A stretch of DNA of 64,000 bases from assembly GCA_036852015.1 (NCBI GenBank), contig JAANDG010000159.1, positions 62,001 through 126,000 on the forward strand. Reading direction: 5' to 3'. This document shows, piece by piece, positions 10,859-21,802 of this stretch. The stretch is from Pelodera strongyloides. Its lineage: Eukaryota; Nematoda; Chromadorea; Rhabditida; Rhabditidae. The position numbers were made by a program, and so were the translations under genes. How positions within the stretch are numbered: the first letter of the stretch is position 1; every line of letters begins with the position of its first letter. Under the pieces are notes generated by a model. It worked only from the letters and a program-made list of their open reading frames with translations. It did not search any database and was not told the origin of the DNA.

Positions 10859-12921
10859 CTAGACGTCATCACTTAAATCTTGCAGACTCTCCGCCAAGGC
10901 TCGGGCCTCTTCATTGAGCTGAAGTTGGAAAATGTGGGTTACTATGAACCGGTTGGTAAAATTGAAGATTATTTTGAAATTTTTGATTTTGTAATACTGC
11001 CCCCAAATTACGATCAACCTTACCCTCAACTGTGGCATGTGGCAATTGAATATCGCAGCCCCCAAAATTAAATATGACTGCTCCGTTAAAAGGGGGTACA
11101 CTGTATATCGTACGTATTTTAACCAAGGGATAGTATTTTGCGGAATTTTATCGAATTACTGACTCTGATGTGGGAGGCGATACAGTCTTCGACACTTTTC
11201 TGCAACCGATTGCTGTTCTTCTGACGGATTGCTTGAACAAGCTGCAGATCTTTTGAGCTCGTTGCTTTCTCGTATACGCACTTATAGGAGTCGCAGAGCT
11301 CCTTTTGCACAATGAGTCCCTAAAATTCTTTACTAGTTTTCTTTTAGGTGAGCAAAGAACGGAAAATATACGGACTATCCGTGTATTTAAATAATTTATT
11401 TGTTACCTGCGCATTGAAATCGGTAAGACGGCCCTTCCATTTTGTAAGTTTTTCAAGCGTTGATTTCGCATCGTGTTGAAGAGTTAATTCAATCATTCTT
11501 TCTTCAGTATCCTTTATTTCGTGGCCCCAGTGTTGTCTCATAAGACACACCGAACATATTCCATACATTGCACAATTGATGCAGTTTCTTGCCTCAGCCA
11601 CGTCCGTCCTCCGAGAACAGCTCAGACAACTAAACGAAACAGAGGCATGTTTAGCTACTCCAAATAAAAAGACGAACGTGTGTCTGAAATGTGTCTTTTT
11701 ATCTAACGTGAAACTGCTAATCAGCAAAACGTTTTTAAAGAAACGAAAATGTTTTTAAACCCCTCAAAAAGCCGGTTTTTTTTGGGCTCAAAAAAAAAAA
11801 GCTGATTGAAGTTAAGAAAAGTGAGAATAAAAATAAACCAAAGAAAAAGAATTTATTTAATAAAAATTCCACCACCATTGTTCATTTTTGAATAAAAAAA
11901 CATTTTTTGGAACAAAATGAAATAAGAACCTGATTGAGTTTGGAAGAAAGGTGTGCGTTCCGTCATTTTGTGCAGGTGCGAAATGAAGTTTGCTCTCATC
12001 GTAACTTTTCTTGTTGGCACAAATATATTTTGACACCAAGGAAGTTCTCCCAACGACATTCCTTTCCTCGATGGTTTTTATTTTTGGGGGTGTTTCCTCA
12101 ACTCCACCGTTTTTGAATAGTGCACGAAATTCTAGTATTGCGTCCAAAAGGAACTTGGGAAATACGATCGGCCATTTTGGAGATGTATCACTGCATTTAT
12201 GCTTTGATACACACTGATTGCAAATAACTTGGCCGCAGTAGGGATGAAACATTGGAAGCTGATTATATGATTCTGAGAGTAAAATTGAACACTGCTCACA
12301 ACGAAGAGGAGTCCACTTGGAATAGGTGAGCAGTTTCAAGTCTTTGGTGTCGGGGATATACTGAAGGAGAGAATCAAAGATACCACAAATACTAGGCCAT
12401 TTCATTACATAAGAGTTCTGGAACTTGTCCTTGCACTTCGTGCAGTGAAGAACCGCGGTTTCTGATAGACAAATAGGACGTGAATTCTTCTTGCAAATAG
12501 TGCACTTCAGACTCTCCAGTTGTATTCCCTTTCTAACATCAATTTGCTCTTCCTCTTCAGAAAAATATCCCTTGAATTCGTTGATTATCTTCATATAAGT
12601 GTCAACCGGTGGCTGCTTCGGAATTATGTCATCTGGTTTGCACTTGACACAATACGACTTCTTTGCATTCCTATATGCCAGTTTGTTTTTTGGGGTGATG
12701 GATTTTTTGCAACAGATGCTCCAAACAGGACTGTATTTCCCAAAATTGAGCAATTTTAATTCATCATCTGGAGCGAATTGTATCAAATAGTCAAAGAATG
12801 CAATGTAGTAGGATATGAAATCACATTGTTTTCCGGTGAATACGCATGTCTTTTTTTCCTTCTCTACAGAGACTCTGCATTTGCCGAACGTTAGATATCC
12901 GCACTCCACACAAATTCCAAC
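10859..12921 (-). pseudogene. B-box zinc-finger paralogue, copy 2 (5'-truncated by inversion)
   Basis: Exon D 10859-10918, exon C 11164-11319, exon B 11407-11629 and exon A from 11930 to a breakpoint at about 12921. All remaining exons are open, and splice phases match copies 1, 3 and 4. The B-box ligands (CLSC, CINC, CSVC, HWGH) are intact. Homology stops at residues VGICVECGYL: the first ~28 codons with the first Cys cluster are missing and sequence from a retroelement protease region follows. The missing 5' end is at 14656-15006 in the opposite orientation. Without its start, leader acceptor and flank the gene is probably dead, unless an internal ATG (12909) is used. Confidence 0.88.
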
Positions 12922-12937
12922 GAATGTAGGACACCCT

Positions 12938-14086
12938 TTATTGGGTCGCGACTATACTTGGGGATGTCAAGCATGGTCGACCGAGCGCCTTCCATGTGGT
13001 CTCGGATATCAACGTCAAATCCGAACCTGTGTCCAACTGAAGTCGCACCTTCCTTCCATTCATCCGAATGGTAACGTATCTGCGGCCAACAGATCGCGAA
13101 GACACTTCATGGACTTTTCTGGGTTTCTTCTGTTGACAGACAACAGCAAAATGCCCTCGTCTACCACAAGTATTACAAGTCTTCTCCTGCGCAGGACACG
13201 ACCGATGTCCACTGTCCCTGCCACAGTACTTGCAAATCTCTTGTGTAAGCCTTCCTTCGTCTCTCCTGTGCTCTCTAGTAGCTTTGCCGATCTTACTCAC
13301 GACTACCGAGGTAACCGGGAGGTCAATGTCATCCTTGTGCTCAAAGTACCTGTCAATAGCCTCGCCAACATCATCGAGCGACATAACCGGAGTGCGATCC
13401 AAAGCCCTGATTAGCCAGGCACGCATCTCCATGTCCTCATGATTCCGCAGACTATTCAGATAATTTAGCACGCGGAATTGAGTATCTGTCAGCTCGTTGA
13501 ACGAGAACTCATCACACGCCTGATTGACCACTCCGATATGTGTCTTATAGTCAACTCCGACTTGATTCATCACATGCAGACACTCAATGCGTTTCCGGAA
13601 CAAAGATTTCTTTGTCACAAAGACAATCTTCAACTTCTCGATAACTTCCGCCAGCCTCATCTCAATTGGTCTCTTCGGCAGACAACGCAACTTGAGATCA
13701 TTTTCTTGCTGCGGACCGAGACGAGACAACAGAAACCGTATTCTGTTGCTCTCCGGAACACATGCGGCTTGAATCTCCACCAGGTCCTCATGATCCTTGT
13801 ACCAGTTCGCGAAGCTTGCTCCTTGGTCAACATTGTACTCGAACATCGGAATGTTCTTATACAACACATCCAACATGCCTCTCGCCTCCGATGTTAATGG
13901 CTCCGCCTCCCGAACTCCGGTACCTTCGACCTCCGCATTACTGCCAGCCTCCTGCTCCAGACGCTGCAGCCTCTCCACGGTATTCGCCTGATTCACCTGC
14001 AACGCTCTCTGACCCTCCTCGAGTCTCGCGAGCGTGCTCAGAAGCACCTGCCAGTTATTCACGTTCTCGTCAGCCATGTTAACCAC
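12938..14086 (-). CDS. Retroelement gag-protease fragment
   Basis: A 382-codon frame starts at 14086, with a second in-frame Met at 14077. The N-terminal third is a coiled-coil-like Gln/Glu-rich stretch. The middle is typical of gag from mag-like Ty3/gypsy elements of invertebrates. Two zinc knuckles follow, the second canonical (CNTCGRRGHFAVVC), then DTGSDLTLISETTW, the aspartic protease active site. The frame ends shortly after the active site, where the inversion junction cuts the protease, so no working protease is expected. Confidence 0.85.
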   Translation of the reverse strand: MVNMADENVNNWQVLLSTLARLEEGQRALQVNQANTVERLQRLEQEAGSNAEVEGTGVREAEPLTSEARGMLDVLYKNIPMFEYNVDQGASFANWYKDHEDLVEIQAACVPESNRIRFLLSRLGPQQENDLKLRCLPKRPIEMRLAEVIEKLKIVFVTKKSLFRKRIECLHVMNQVGVDYKTHIGVVNQACDEFSFNELTDTQFRVLNYLNSLRNHEDMEMRAWLIRALDRTPVMSLDDVGEAIDRYFEHKDDIDLPVTSVVVSKIGKATREHRRDEGRLTQEICKYCGRDSGHRSCPAQEKTCNTCGRRGHFAVVCQQKKPRKVHEVSSRSVGRRYVTIRMNGRKVRLQLDTGSDLTLISETTWKALGRPCLTSPSIVATQ

Positions 14087-14299
14087 GTTAACAAACTCGA
14101 CTACCGAACTGAATCAACCAACACTGCCACAACTCCACTTGCCAATGATCTACGGTGCCAGCCACACTAGCCAACCGCCAAGACCAACCACTCCACAAGA
14201 GAAACTTGAACCGGATCCTGATCTACGGAAGAGTCACCAAGACCTCAACCGAAACGACCAACACCACGGCTCAAACACGAAGATCGTTTCCCTCCTGAA

Positions 14300-14317
14300 T
14301 TCGATTCCTGAACGCCA
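14300..14317 (-). other. Primer binding site of the LTR element
   Basis: On the minus strand, one base after the LTR end, TGGCGTTCAGGAATCGAA is complementary to a tRNA 3' end (T-arm TTCGA plus the terminal CCA). This marks the start of minus-strand DNA synthesis. The tRNA identity was not determined. Confidence 0.75.
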
Positions 14318-14318
14318 G

Positions 14319-14655
14319 TGTTATGTTCCTCACTCCAGGAGGAACATACGATGATATATGGTAGCACACGGCAGCAACGACGAGACGTCTTCTTCAAACA
14401 GCTTTATTGTAGACAACAAACGGGCGTAGCGACGACGTAAAAACCCATGAGCTAACACCGGGGTGTTCTTATATACTAGCGGTAACAATTGCATCACAGA
14501 CAATTAGAACACTTAATTTGCCTGCGGCAACATACAATTAGCGAATGAAACACATATGATTAGAAGATCAGAAATCAAACGTGTGAGTGTAATAAAACAA
14601 CTAGAAACATTACACTACAAACTACAAAGTCTTAGGTATAGCCTAATACCTGACA
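14319..14655 (-). repeat. Long terminal repeat (5' LTR, minus orientation)
   Basis: The ends are TGTCAGG and CATAACA on the minus strand. It contains TATATAA-like and AATAAAGC promoter and polyadenylation signals. It matches the LTR at 15933-16265 in inverted orientation, except for about 80 bases in U3 replaced there by poly-T. Confidence 0.92.
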
Positions 14656-15006
14656 GCTTTAATAGTTTGAAAAAAAAACCAGAGCCAAGTCATATGAAAC
14701 GATTTTACTCAGCTTCAAGCCTTCTATTACTTCTATGTCTTTATACGTCTTCTCTCTCACATCTAGGTTAGACTTTGATGAGAATACGTCAGTATTGTCG
14801 CAAAATAAATACAATTCCTTTGTAAAAGATAATTACGCAAAATACAAAGTTGTCACGTATAGATAAAGTTGTAAGTTGCTTACAATAGATAACGTCATTG
14901 TTGACGAAAATTGAATGCATGCTCTATAATTAATTAAACTATTTCAGGCAAAGAAAATGGTCTACTTGAAGAGTTATGAATGTCATTCATGTCACAATTT
15001 GTGCAA
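14656..15006 (+). pseudogene. Displaced 5' flank and first codons of B-box copy 2
   Basis: This is the reverse complement of the flank found upstream of copies 3 and 5 (including CATATGAAACGATTTTACTC). It continues through the leader acceptor CTATTTCAG to ATG at 14957 and the first ~16 codons (MVYLKSYECHSCHNLC). It stops at 15006, where it joins retroelement pol sequence. It is the missing 5' end of the gene at 10859-12921. Confidence 0.9.
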
Positions 15007-15885
15007 GCAATAACCGCTAGGACGAATCTCCTAGGGCTGGACTGGTTGGAGAGGTTCCCATCATTCAGATCCATGATGGATGCTGTGTGTGATCGGGTCT
15101 CCTGGTTGTCTTCCATAAGTACGTCGAAGAGGGAATCTGCTGCGAGCTACGTGGGTACGCTCAAGACGCAATTCACGGATGTACCTACCACCAAGCTTGG
15201 TCTGTGTGAGAAGACGCAAGCACAACGCCGACAGCTCAGGAAGGGATCGAGAGCTGCGTTTCGTCCTAAGAGAGTGGTACCAGACCATTGGGAGAACGAG
15301 CTAGAGCTGGGTCGGCAGGAGCAAGAGCAACTTGGAGTCATAAAGCGTGTTGTACATTCAGCGTGTGCAGCACAGTGTCTGTGTGTCAAGAAGTCGGTTG
15401 GCAGTGTGAGAGTCTGTGCGGATTTCAGTGCTGGACTGAAAATGGCATTGAAAGACTTCACGCATCCGATTAAGACAACAGCGGAGAAGATGACGACTCT
15501 TCACGGTGGTACTGTCTTCAAAATGCTTGACGGTAAGGGTGCCTACCTTAAAGTTGAGCTAGAGGACGACTCCAAGGAGTTGCTCGGAGGAGGGCAAGGG
15601 TCGAGATATGAAGATCTCCGGACGCCGCTGCCAGTTGTCTCATCGGAGACAGTTGCAAAAGAAGGAGGAGGAGTTGAAGCCACAGAAGGAGGGGACGCGG
15701 AGGTGCAAGACGATACTCCAGAAGAAGACGTGTTCAAAGATGAAGCGTCAACGCCGTCTACAGCACCAGTGCCGAAGCCGAGTACCCCGACGCTAAGGAC
15801 AAGAAGGACAAGATCCTACGAAGCTGAAGAGCAATCCCCGTGGTGGAGGACAATCCTCAAAATAAGCATTACTAACTCCGTGTAG
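15007..15885 (+). pseudogene. Retroelement pol remnant (RT start fused to Pol C-tail)
   Basis: The frame opens near LLGLDWLERFPSF, the protease/RT spacer. It runs through the first part of a reverse transcriptase (EQEQLGVIKRV, VRVCADFSAGL, GGTVFKMLDGKGAYLK, DSKELL). At about 15585 it jumps to a charged, Pro/Thr-rich tail ending at 15885, typical of the end of Pol. The catalytic YxDD block, RNase H and integrase core are absent, so this copy cannot move by itself. Confidence 0.82.
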
Positions 15886-15921
15886 TTTCCCGGTTCACTT
15901 TGTTAGTATAGCTTTCATCCT

Positions 15922-15932
15922 AAAAAGGGAGG
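15922..15932 (+). other. Polypurine tract
   Basis: AAAAAGGGAGG directly abuts the 3' LTR start (TGTTAGG at 15933), the expected primer for plus-strand synthesis. Confidence 0.8.
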
Positions 15933-15976
15933 TGTTAGGTATTAGGCTATACCTAAGACTTTGTAGTTTGTAGTGT

Positions 15977-16030
<54 letters not shown>

Positions 16031-16265
16031 ATGTGTTTCATTCCTATTGTATGTTGCCGCAGGCAAATTAAGTGTTCTAATTGTCTGTGATGCAATTGTT
16101 ACCGCTAGTATATAAGAACACCCCGGTGTTAGCTCATGGGTTTTTACGTCGTCGCTACGCCCGTTTGTTGTCTACAATAAAGCTGTTTGAAGAAGACGTC
16201 TCGTCGTTGCTGCCGTGTGCTACCATATATCATCGTATGTTCCTCCTGGAGTGAGGGACATAACA
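15933..16265 (+). repeat. Long terminal repeat (3' LTR, plus orientation)
   Basis: Begins TGTTAGG and ends CATAACA. TATATAA lies at about 16110 and AATAAAGCTG at about 16177. A 45-base poly-T (about 15979-16023) replaces part of U3 seen in the other LTR. The 5-base target duplication AAAGC follows. Confidence 0.92.
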
Positions 16266-16392
16266 AAAGCAATGCGCGTTATCTTTTTAAGCTCGCATAT
16301 AAATGAAGATAAGAACTGAGAAGAATGAAAGGAGCCAGTTACATAAAAAATATATGACAATGTGGATTTGATGTATTAATCGATTTCCAATA

Positions 16393-16895
16393 AGGTTAAC
16401 ATAACATAACATAACATTTATTACGAACATAAAATGTCGCACAAGTTTTGTCGAGGCAATACCACAATGAATAACTATGGAACGTGAAAATGTAAATCTG
16501 ATTAAAATAAAAGCATCAAATAAAAACATAATGTTTACAGGAATAGGCGAGGGTTACTCTCAATCATAAGTGAAGTTCTATGGACAAAACAGTGTCTGCG
16601 AACATTCCTAGTCACCCGAGGGATTATGATTTTGATACGACCACGTCGAGAGGACAGATTAGAATTCCTGAATTTGTACATTGAACGTAGATTATGGCCG
16701 CATTTGCCAGCCAATATTTTTCTGAGCATTCTAGCATCTGCCTTCCTACGTCGATTGTCAAGTGTATCAAGCTTCAATAATGTATCTCTATCTGAACTAG
16801 AGGGTGTATCATTGTAATCAAGCAATTGGGAACGCATAAAAATTCGCTTTGTAAATGTACGTTGGATCCGATCTAGGGCCACCTTATCCTTTTTC
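16393..16895 (-). mobile_element. LINE 3' end (reverse-transcriptase C-terminal region)
   Basis: The minus-strand frame (stop at 16535) contains LDRIQRTFTKRIFMRS, RRRKADARMLRKIL and RRGR, typical of the region after the RT core in non-LTR elements. It ends in AATAAATG and a (TAACA)n tail at 16393-16415. The flanks CCAATAA and TTGATAAAATAC are contiguous at about 24720-24740, which is the empty site. This is a 5'-truncated copy. A relative on the + strand is at 32440-32938. Confidence 0.82.
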
Positions 16896-16944
16896 TTGAT
16901 AAAATTGATAAAATACTTTCCAAAAATAACTTTTTCGAAAAGAT

Positions 16945-17310
16945 TTAAAGGGAATATGTAGGCACTCAAAATGAGCAAAACAACTGCGAAACTAGAGTTT
17001 CACACCAGGCATGAATTTAAGTAGGCGACTGAATATGTAAATTCGAATATTCTCATTTGCATGCAAATATGTCGCTGTTGCATGCTATATGCCGATGTAT
17101 GCACACATATGCAAAATTTTTTGCTCCATCAGCACTGCCGTGTAAGCCAGGGGGTCAAGCAACGCGTTTACTATGGAAAAGGTGAACTTTGAAAATCATT
17201 TTCTTTTAAATGGGAACCTTTTAACAATTTTTGTTGTTGTTTCCTTAATGAGGAATACACATTCTATTAATACAGCTTAATTTCAAAAAGGGCATACATA
17301 TTCCCTTTAA
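16945..17310. mobile_element. TTAA-flanked element (AGGGAATATGTAGGC family)
   Basis: The left end TTAA-AGGGAATATGTAGGC is mirrored by GCATACATATTCCCT-TTAA. Relatives are at 18116-18458 and, partially, 62296-62444. Together with the next element it fills a TTAA that is empty at 24770-24773. Confidence 0.85.
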
Positions 17311-17477
17311 AGCGAAATGCTAGCCCCTTTGGAAAATTTGCTTATGATAAACAAATCATATGTATCCTATGCTAATTTTGTACGATCGTTCATTGCAATC
17401 GTACACAATTAGCATAGGATACATAGGATTTGCTTACCGTATGCAAATTTTCCAAAGAGGCCAGCATTTCGCTTTAA
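17307..17477. mobile_element. 171-bp palindromic TTAA element abutting its neighbour
   Basis: Same family as 3526-3696 and 39774-39944. It uses as its left target the TTAA at the right end of 16945-17310. Confidence 0.87.
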
Positions 17478-17634
17478 TGGAATTGTAGGGAATTGTGCCC
17501 TAAATAAGTAGTTTTTTTTTCGATTTTCCACATTTATTTATGCATACTGTCCTTTGCACCATTTTTCCTTTTTTATATTATTATACGTTTGCCATTAGAA
17601 ATCAGCGTAGTAAATTAAAGTTAAATTTGTTTTA

Positions 17635-17800
17635 TGCTTCAAGAGCGTGCACCTTTATTCAATGGAGTTCAAAGTACAATTCCAAGGTTGCTATGACATG
17701 TTCCGCAGAGGTCCTGAGCAGTAGGCGACGAGTTCCAGATGACAAATTGCTCGACGTCTTCGGGCTAGGGCCAGGAGGGATCGCCCATGATTCCCTCTCC
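17635..17800 (-). repeat. Second copy of the ~170-bp dispersed repeat
   Basis: Matches 5150-5320 with few differences. On the minus strand it ends with AATAAAGGTGCACGCTC. Not assigned to a family. Confidence 0.7.
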
Positions 17801-17829
17801 TGGTGGTGGTATATTTCCCGTTGGTACCT

Positions 17830-18115
17830 TCGGAGTATACTCCCATTGCGGGACAAAAAGTCACGCGTTATGCTGATTTCCTCAAAACTATTTATTTAAT
17901 TTATTCCTTGCAATGAATACATTGACAATCACTTACAAGGAAAAATTCACAGAAATTTATATCACAATTTTGCGGAATGTTGATAAACACAGTGAATAAA
18001 GTAAGCTCAACTAAATACTATAATTAAAAACAACAAGTTCGAAATAAAGCAATAGAAAGGGCATACACATCATATCACATAGCCTCAACAAGGCAGACCA
18101 CAAGGCAGATATTTG
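17830..18115. repeat. Block shared by the 3' flanks of the reductase gene and its relics
   Basis: The sequence from GGTACCTTCGGAGTATACTC through CTATTTATTTAATTTATT is repeated at 24930-25150 and 35590-36080. Each copy lies downstream of a reductase gene or relic and upstream of a B-box copy or its 5' flank, so it marks the duplicated unit. Confidence 0.75.
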
Positions 18116-18458
18116 TTAAAGCGAATATGTAGGCACTCAAAATGAGCAAAAAAAAGTAAAACTAGCGTTTCCATACCAGACGTTAATTTAAATAGGCGAC
18201 TGAATATGTAAATACGAAATTGGAATGCGCTGCATCTTGAATCTTGCTATTTGCCGATTTAAACTGAAATTTATTCAATCAGACCCAAATTTATGCAAGG
18301 GGTCCGAATTAGCGTTTACTATGGAAAAGGCGAGCTTTGTAATTGATTTTCTTTTAAGTGGGTAATTGTAGACAACTTTTGTCATTGTTTCCTTAATGGG
18401 CAACACGCATTCTATTAATACAGCTTAACTTCAAAAAGGGCCTACATATTCCCTTTAA
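18116..18458. mobile_element. TTAA-flanked element (AGCGAATATGTAGGC family)
   Basis: TTAA-AGCGAATATGTAGGCACTC at the left, inverted end plus TTAA at the right. The same host sequence without it is at about 36168 (ATTTGTAAAACCGGCAGTCG). Confidence 0.82.
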
Positions 18459-18984
18459 ACCGACAGTCGAAGAACGGTATCAATTAAATCAAGTTATTCA
18501 TTGTCGATTATCTATGGTTGCTTATTTTTTATTTATTTATTAAATACACCAAAAGGTGTGCATCCGAGGATGAAAGTTAAAAACGAACATACAAACGGAA
18601 ACAGATAACTGATTTGATTAGCAATGAGATTTGACATTTGACATTCTGCATTTGGAATATTGTTGCAAAGGAATAAAGCCAGCATTTTTGTTTGAGCAAA
18701 CCTTGAATCAATCCCTTTAGCAAATAATGTGGTATTTCCATGTTACCTTAAAAAATGAGCCACATTCACGAACAATGTTTAAGAAATAAGTAGACATACT
18801 ACCTCATTGGGACCTAGAAATAAATGTTAAAAACTAGACAACAGAAAATTAAACCCTAGCACCGTGAATACCCTCCACCCGCAGGAAACCGAATGCGCTA
18901 CATTGAAATACCACTTAACCGCAAATGGTTGTTTTTTGAGTGGTTAATCCACTGGGCTTAATTACAAGGTTTTCTAAACTAACC

Positions 18985-19195
18985 GATAGCTGGGTAACTT
19001 ATGAACCAACTCGAGTTTGACGTCTTTGTGTGGGAAGTATCTGTGATGAGCGCCACTAAAAAAGTAATCAACAAAATAATGATAGTAAAGCATAGCAAAA
19101 TTAGATCATTTAACGGTAAAGTATGTAAAAGAGCCCCAGTTATCCCAGACAACCTAGGCAAAAACCCTGAACTTAAAAACTTTGGTGTTTGACAA
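18985..19195 (-). pseudogene. Aldo-keto reductase relic 1 (last exon and intron 10)
   Basis: On the minus strand the last exon is still readable ([19 protein letters not shown]) with its acceptor, and intron-10 sequence upstream matches 36295-36480. No upstream exons were found. The reading runs into LPSYRLV and a stop instead of QP-stop. Confidence 0.82.
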
Positions 19196-20639
19196 ATCAA
19201 CTTCTACGGTATTTTTTTACTATTAATTTTGAAGTTTGTAGATTTTTTTAACTAGTTTCTGTCTTTCTAACTAGTTAACATGTGTCTAGACTAAGCATTT
19301 TGTATGTTCTTTCCAATTTTGTTATATATTGTTCCGAGTACTACGGAACTCTATCACATATCACTCCGTGATACGCGAACTCTAAATCATATCACTGCTA
19401 TCGTAGCCCCAACTCCGGAGAACATCCATTCCAAGAACGTGAGCATCCGAACTGGGTTACTGTGGCGTACAACGACTTTCGAAGAATCGTTGGTGGAGGA
19501 GATCGTAGTGGAGTGTGGTTCGTCCGTGGTGCAGATAATGGCTCGATCTCTGTGACTGGTTTCTTCCGATGTTGGAGCAGACGTTCTCCAACCTGTGGTC
19601 AATCTCTCTGACCTTACTCTCAATCCGTGAAACTCGGTGGATCATATTCTCAGGTAAATTTGATTCTTCCTTTGTTTTCTCTGTTAACTATATTTTGATA
19701 TAGTCCCTGCTGGCCTATCGAAATGATCTATCATCAATTCTTTGCCTTTGTATACGAAGTAATTGAGATCAGGAGACTTTACTGAAACGGGCCAATTTCA
19801 GTTACTCTCCATTCGAAGCCCAGATCCTTGTTGAATCTATCCTTGGATTGTCGCGATGTTCTAATCACTCATATTGCTTAACGTTAATAAAGGTTGTTGT
19901 TCACGCTGTCTTGGTTTTGGTATTGGTCTGTGCATTCATACTTTTGTATTACTTTGGAATTCTTCTTGGTTTATTTTACTCGACTGATGTGGCAACTCTT
20001 GGGGAGAGGTCAGTCCGAACATCAATGCACAGGTAGATTCTTTATTTGCGAATAAACAGCACCCCTTCCAAAACTGCGCTTAAATTCATAGCCTCACGAA
20101 AATGGGCATAATGAAACGTCTGAAAGGTATTGCCTATGGTTAAGATCCGCTCATTTTCCTTATTTTGGAGCTGCGAAAATTTGCACTGCTTATACCAAAT
20201 CCTTGACACGTATTCTAAATTTCGTTTCCGACATTGTGACAAAAAAGTTTCCTCCTTTTTAATAATAAGATACTATACTTTGTACCTCATGCTTTGCCAT
20301 TTATTTCCCTGTCGTACTTTCAGTGTATTCTATAGTGGTATAATACCATTGTGAAACTAAAATTTACTTATTTCCTCGAAACTATTTTTTTAATTTATTC
20401 CTTAAGTAGACTGTCACATACGAGAAAAAGTTCACATAAATTTAGATCACAATTTAAGGAATGTTTGAAACAGTGAATAAAGCCACCTAAAACACTGAGC
20501 TCGCAACCGGCGATAAAAGGGCATACATATTGAAAGGCTTACTGAACACAGGTATAGGTCCATACATTGTGAAAACGGCAGTAAAAATAATAATAAAAAA
20601 TTTGAAATGCCCAGTGATTAATTATCGATTATTTATGAT
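19196..20639. other. Intergenic region with unassigned open frames
   Basis: Minus-strand frames at 19387-19645 contain VSRIESKVREIDHRLENV, which looks like a coiled coil, possibly from a mobile element. No catalytic motif supports a call. At 20020-20065 a + strand fragment (GCACAGGTAGATTC through AACAGCACCCC) mirrors the exon B / intron junction of copy 1 at 5355-5400, an inverted relic. Confidence 0.5.
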
Positions 20640-21465
20640 TGTTTGTTGACCAACTCGAGTTTGTCATGAGGGAGGCATCTGTGTGCGCCACTGAAAAATA
20701 AATAGTCAACACAAAACTATATAAAGGTAAAGGGTTGGAAATCGTGTGGTTTTGTTGTTCTTATATAAACATCTTTTTTTACGTTACAGGTGTAGGTATA
20801 TGAAGGCCAAATTTCGAACTTCGCCGAAATGAATGAAAGTACACTTTATTACATGAACTTTGAAATATGCGCTTCAAACTTTCTTAAAAAATGATCATGT
20901 ACGTCGAAGTATCACCTAGTGAAAGTCACTTCATGCGGCGATAGCATTTTCTGGTAATAAAGCAAAACAATGAGGCTGACAACTGTGATAAATATGTATA
21001 AAAGAGCCCAATAAACTTAGAAAACCTAGGCAAAAACCTGAATTAAAAAAAAACTGGCTTTTGACAAAAACATGACGAAGATGATAAAGTAGTATTGTAC
21101 GTTTCTCTATATTTTCCCATAAGAAACTTACAAAGTGGAAAGGTGACGTCGATTTTGTTCAAATGGTTGCAGCCTTTGGTTAGTCTGAAACGAAATATAG
21201 CCAATTTACCAATCTTGTTATCCTTCAATCACGCCAGCTTTTGATACCGTTTTTCAGAACGACCTTACGTACATAGGAGAAATAGGAGATCGCGACATGC
21301 TGTATTACTAGAATTTCCGTGAAAAGTTTGAAATCGAAAAGCTCACATGAATCAGAAAATCTGAATGTGCTCCAGAACGCGATCGGGACGAACTGTTTGC
21401 GGAATGGAAGAAATTCCTCTCTGTGCCGAGGGACGAAGCAGAATCTGTAGTTGATACATTTTATT
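20640..21465 (-). pseudogene. Aldo-keto reductase relic 2 (exons 9-11)
   Basis: Degenerate matches to exon 11 (20650-20690), exon 10 (21127-21196, LTKGCNHLNKIDV) and exon 9 (about 21358-21462) occur in the gene's order. Exon 9 carries frame-disrupting changes. An insertion lies between the exon 11 and exon 10 relics. It lies upstream, on the minus strand, of relic 1 and downstream of B-box copy 3. Confidence 0.78.
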
Positions 21466-21531
21466 TACATTGGAACAAAATGATTGTACAAGTTGTACAA
21501 AAAAAATTATCTCACAATTGTTGGTAGATCA

Positions 21532-21700
21532 AGAGAGAGAGAGAGAGAGAGAGAGGGGGAGAGAGAGTGAGTGAGAGAGAGAAAGAGAAAGAAAGAAAGA
21601 AAGAGAGAGGGAGAGAGAGAGAGAGAAAGAGAGGGAGGGAGAGAAAGAGAGAGAAAGAGAGAGAGAGAGAGAAGGAGAGGGGAGAGAGAGAAAGAAAGAG

Positions 21701-21734
<34 letters not shown>

Positions 21735-21736
21735 TT
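21532..21736. repeat. GA-rich microsatellite
   Basis: About 205 bases of (GA)n with AAAG and GGGA interruptions, beginning 66 bases past the stop codon of B-box copy 3. Long open frames on both strands here are artefacts of the repeat. Confidence 0.95.
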
Positions 21737-21802
21737 AGGACGAGAAGGGGAGATGTGGGACGCACAAACTTCTCCTTTCGTGACAGCTGCTTGTCACTTC
21801 AT

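Larger units (their letters stand above)
12922..16265. mobile_element. Ty3/gypsy-type LTR retroelement, internally deleted and split by inversion
   Basis: The 5' half (LTR 14319-14655, primer site, gag, start of protease) reads on the minus strand. The 3' half (reverse-transcriptase start, Pol tail, polypurine tract, LTR 15933-16265) reads on the plus strand. The 5-base duplication AAAGC appears at 16266-16270 directly and at 14656-14660 as GCTTT, as expected if the 12922-15006 segment flipped after insertion. Family assignment rests on gag with CCHC knuckles, the DTGSDLTLI protease motif, and the layout. Most of the RT, RNase H and integrase regions are gone. Confidence 0.88.

Noticed and set aside
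13478..13897. + strand open frames over gag
   Set aside because: Antisense shadows of the retroelement gag frame.
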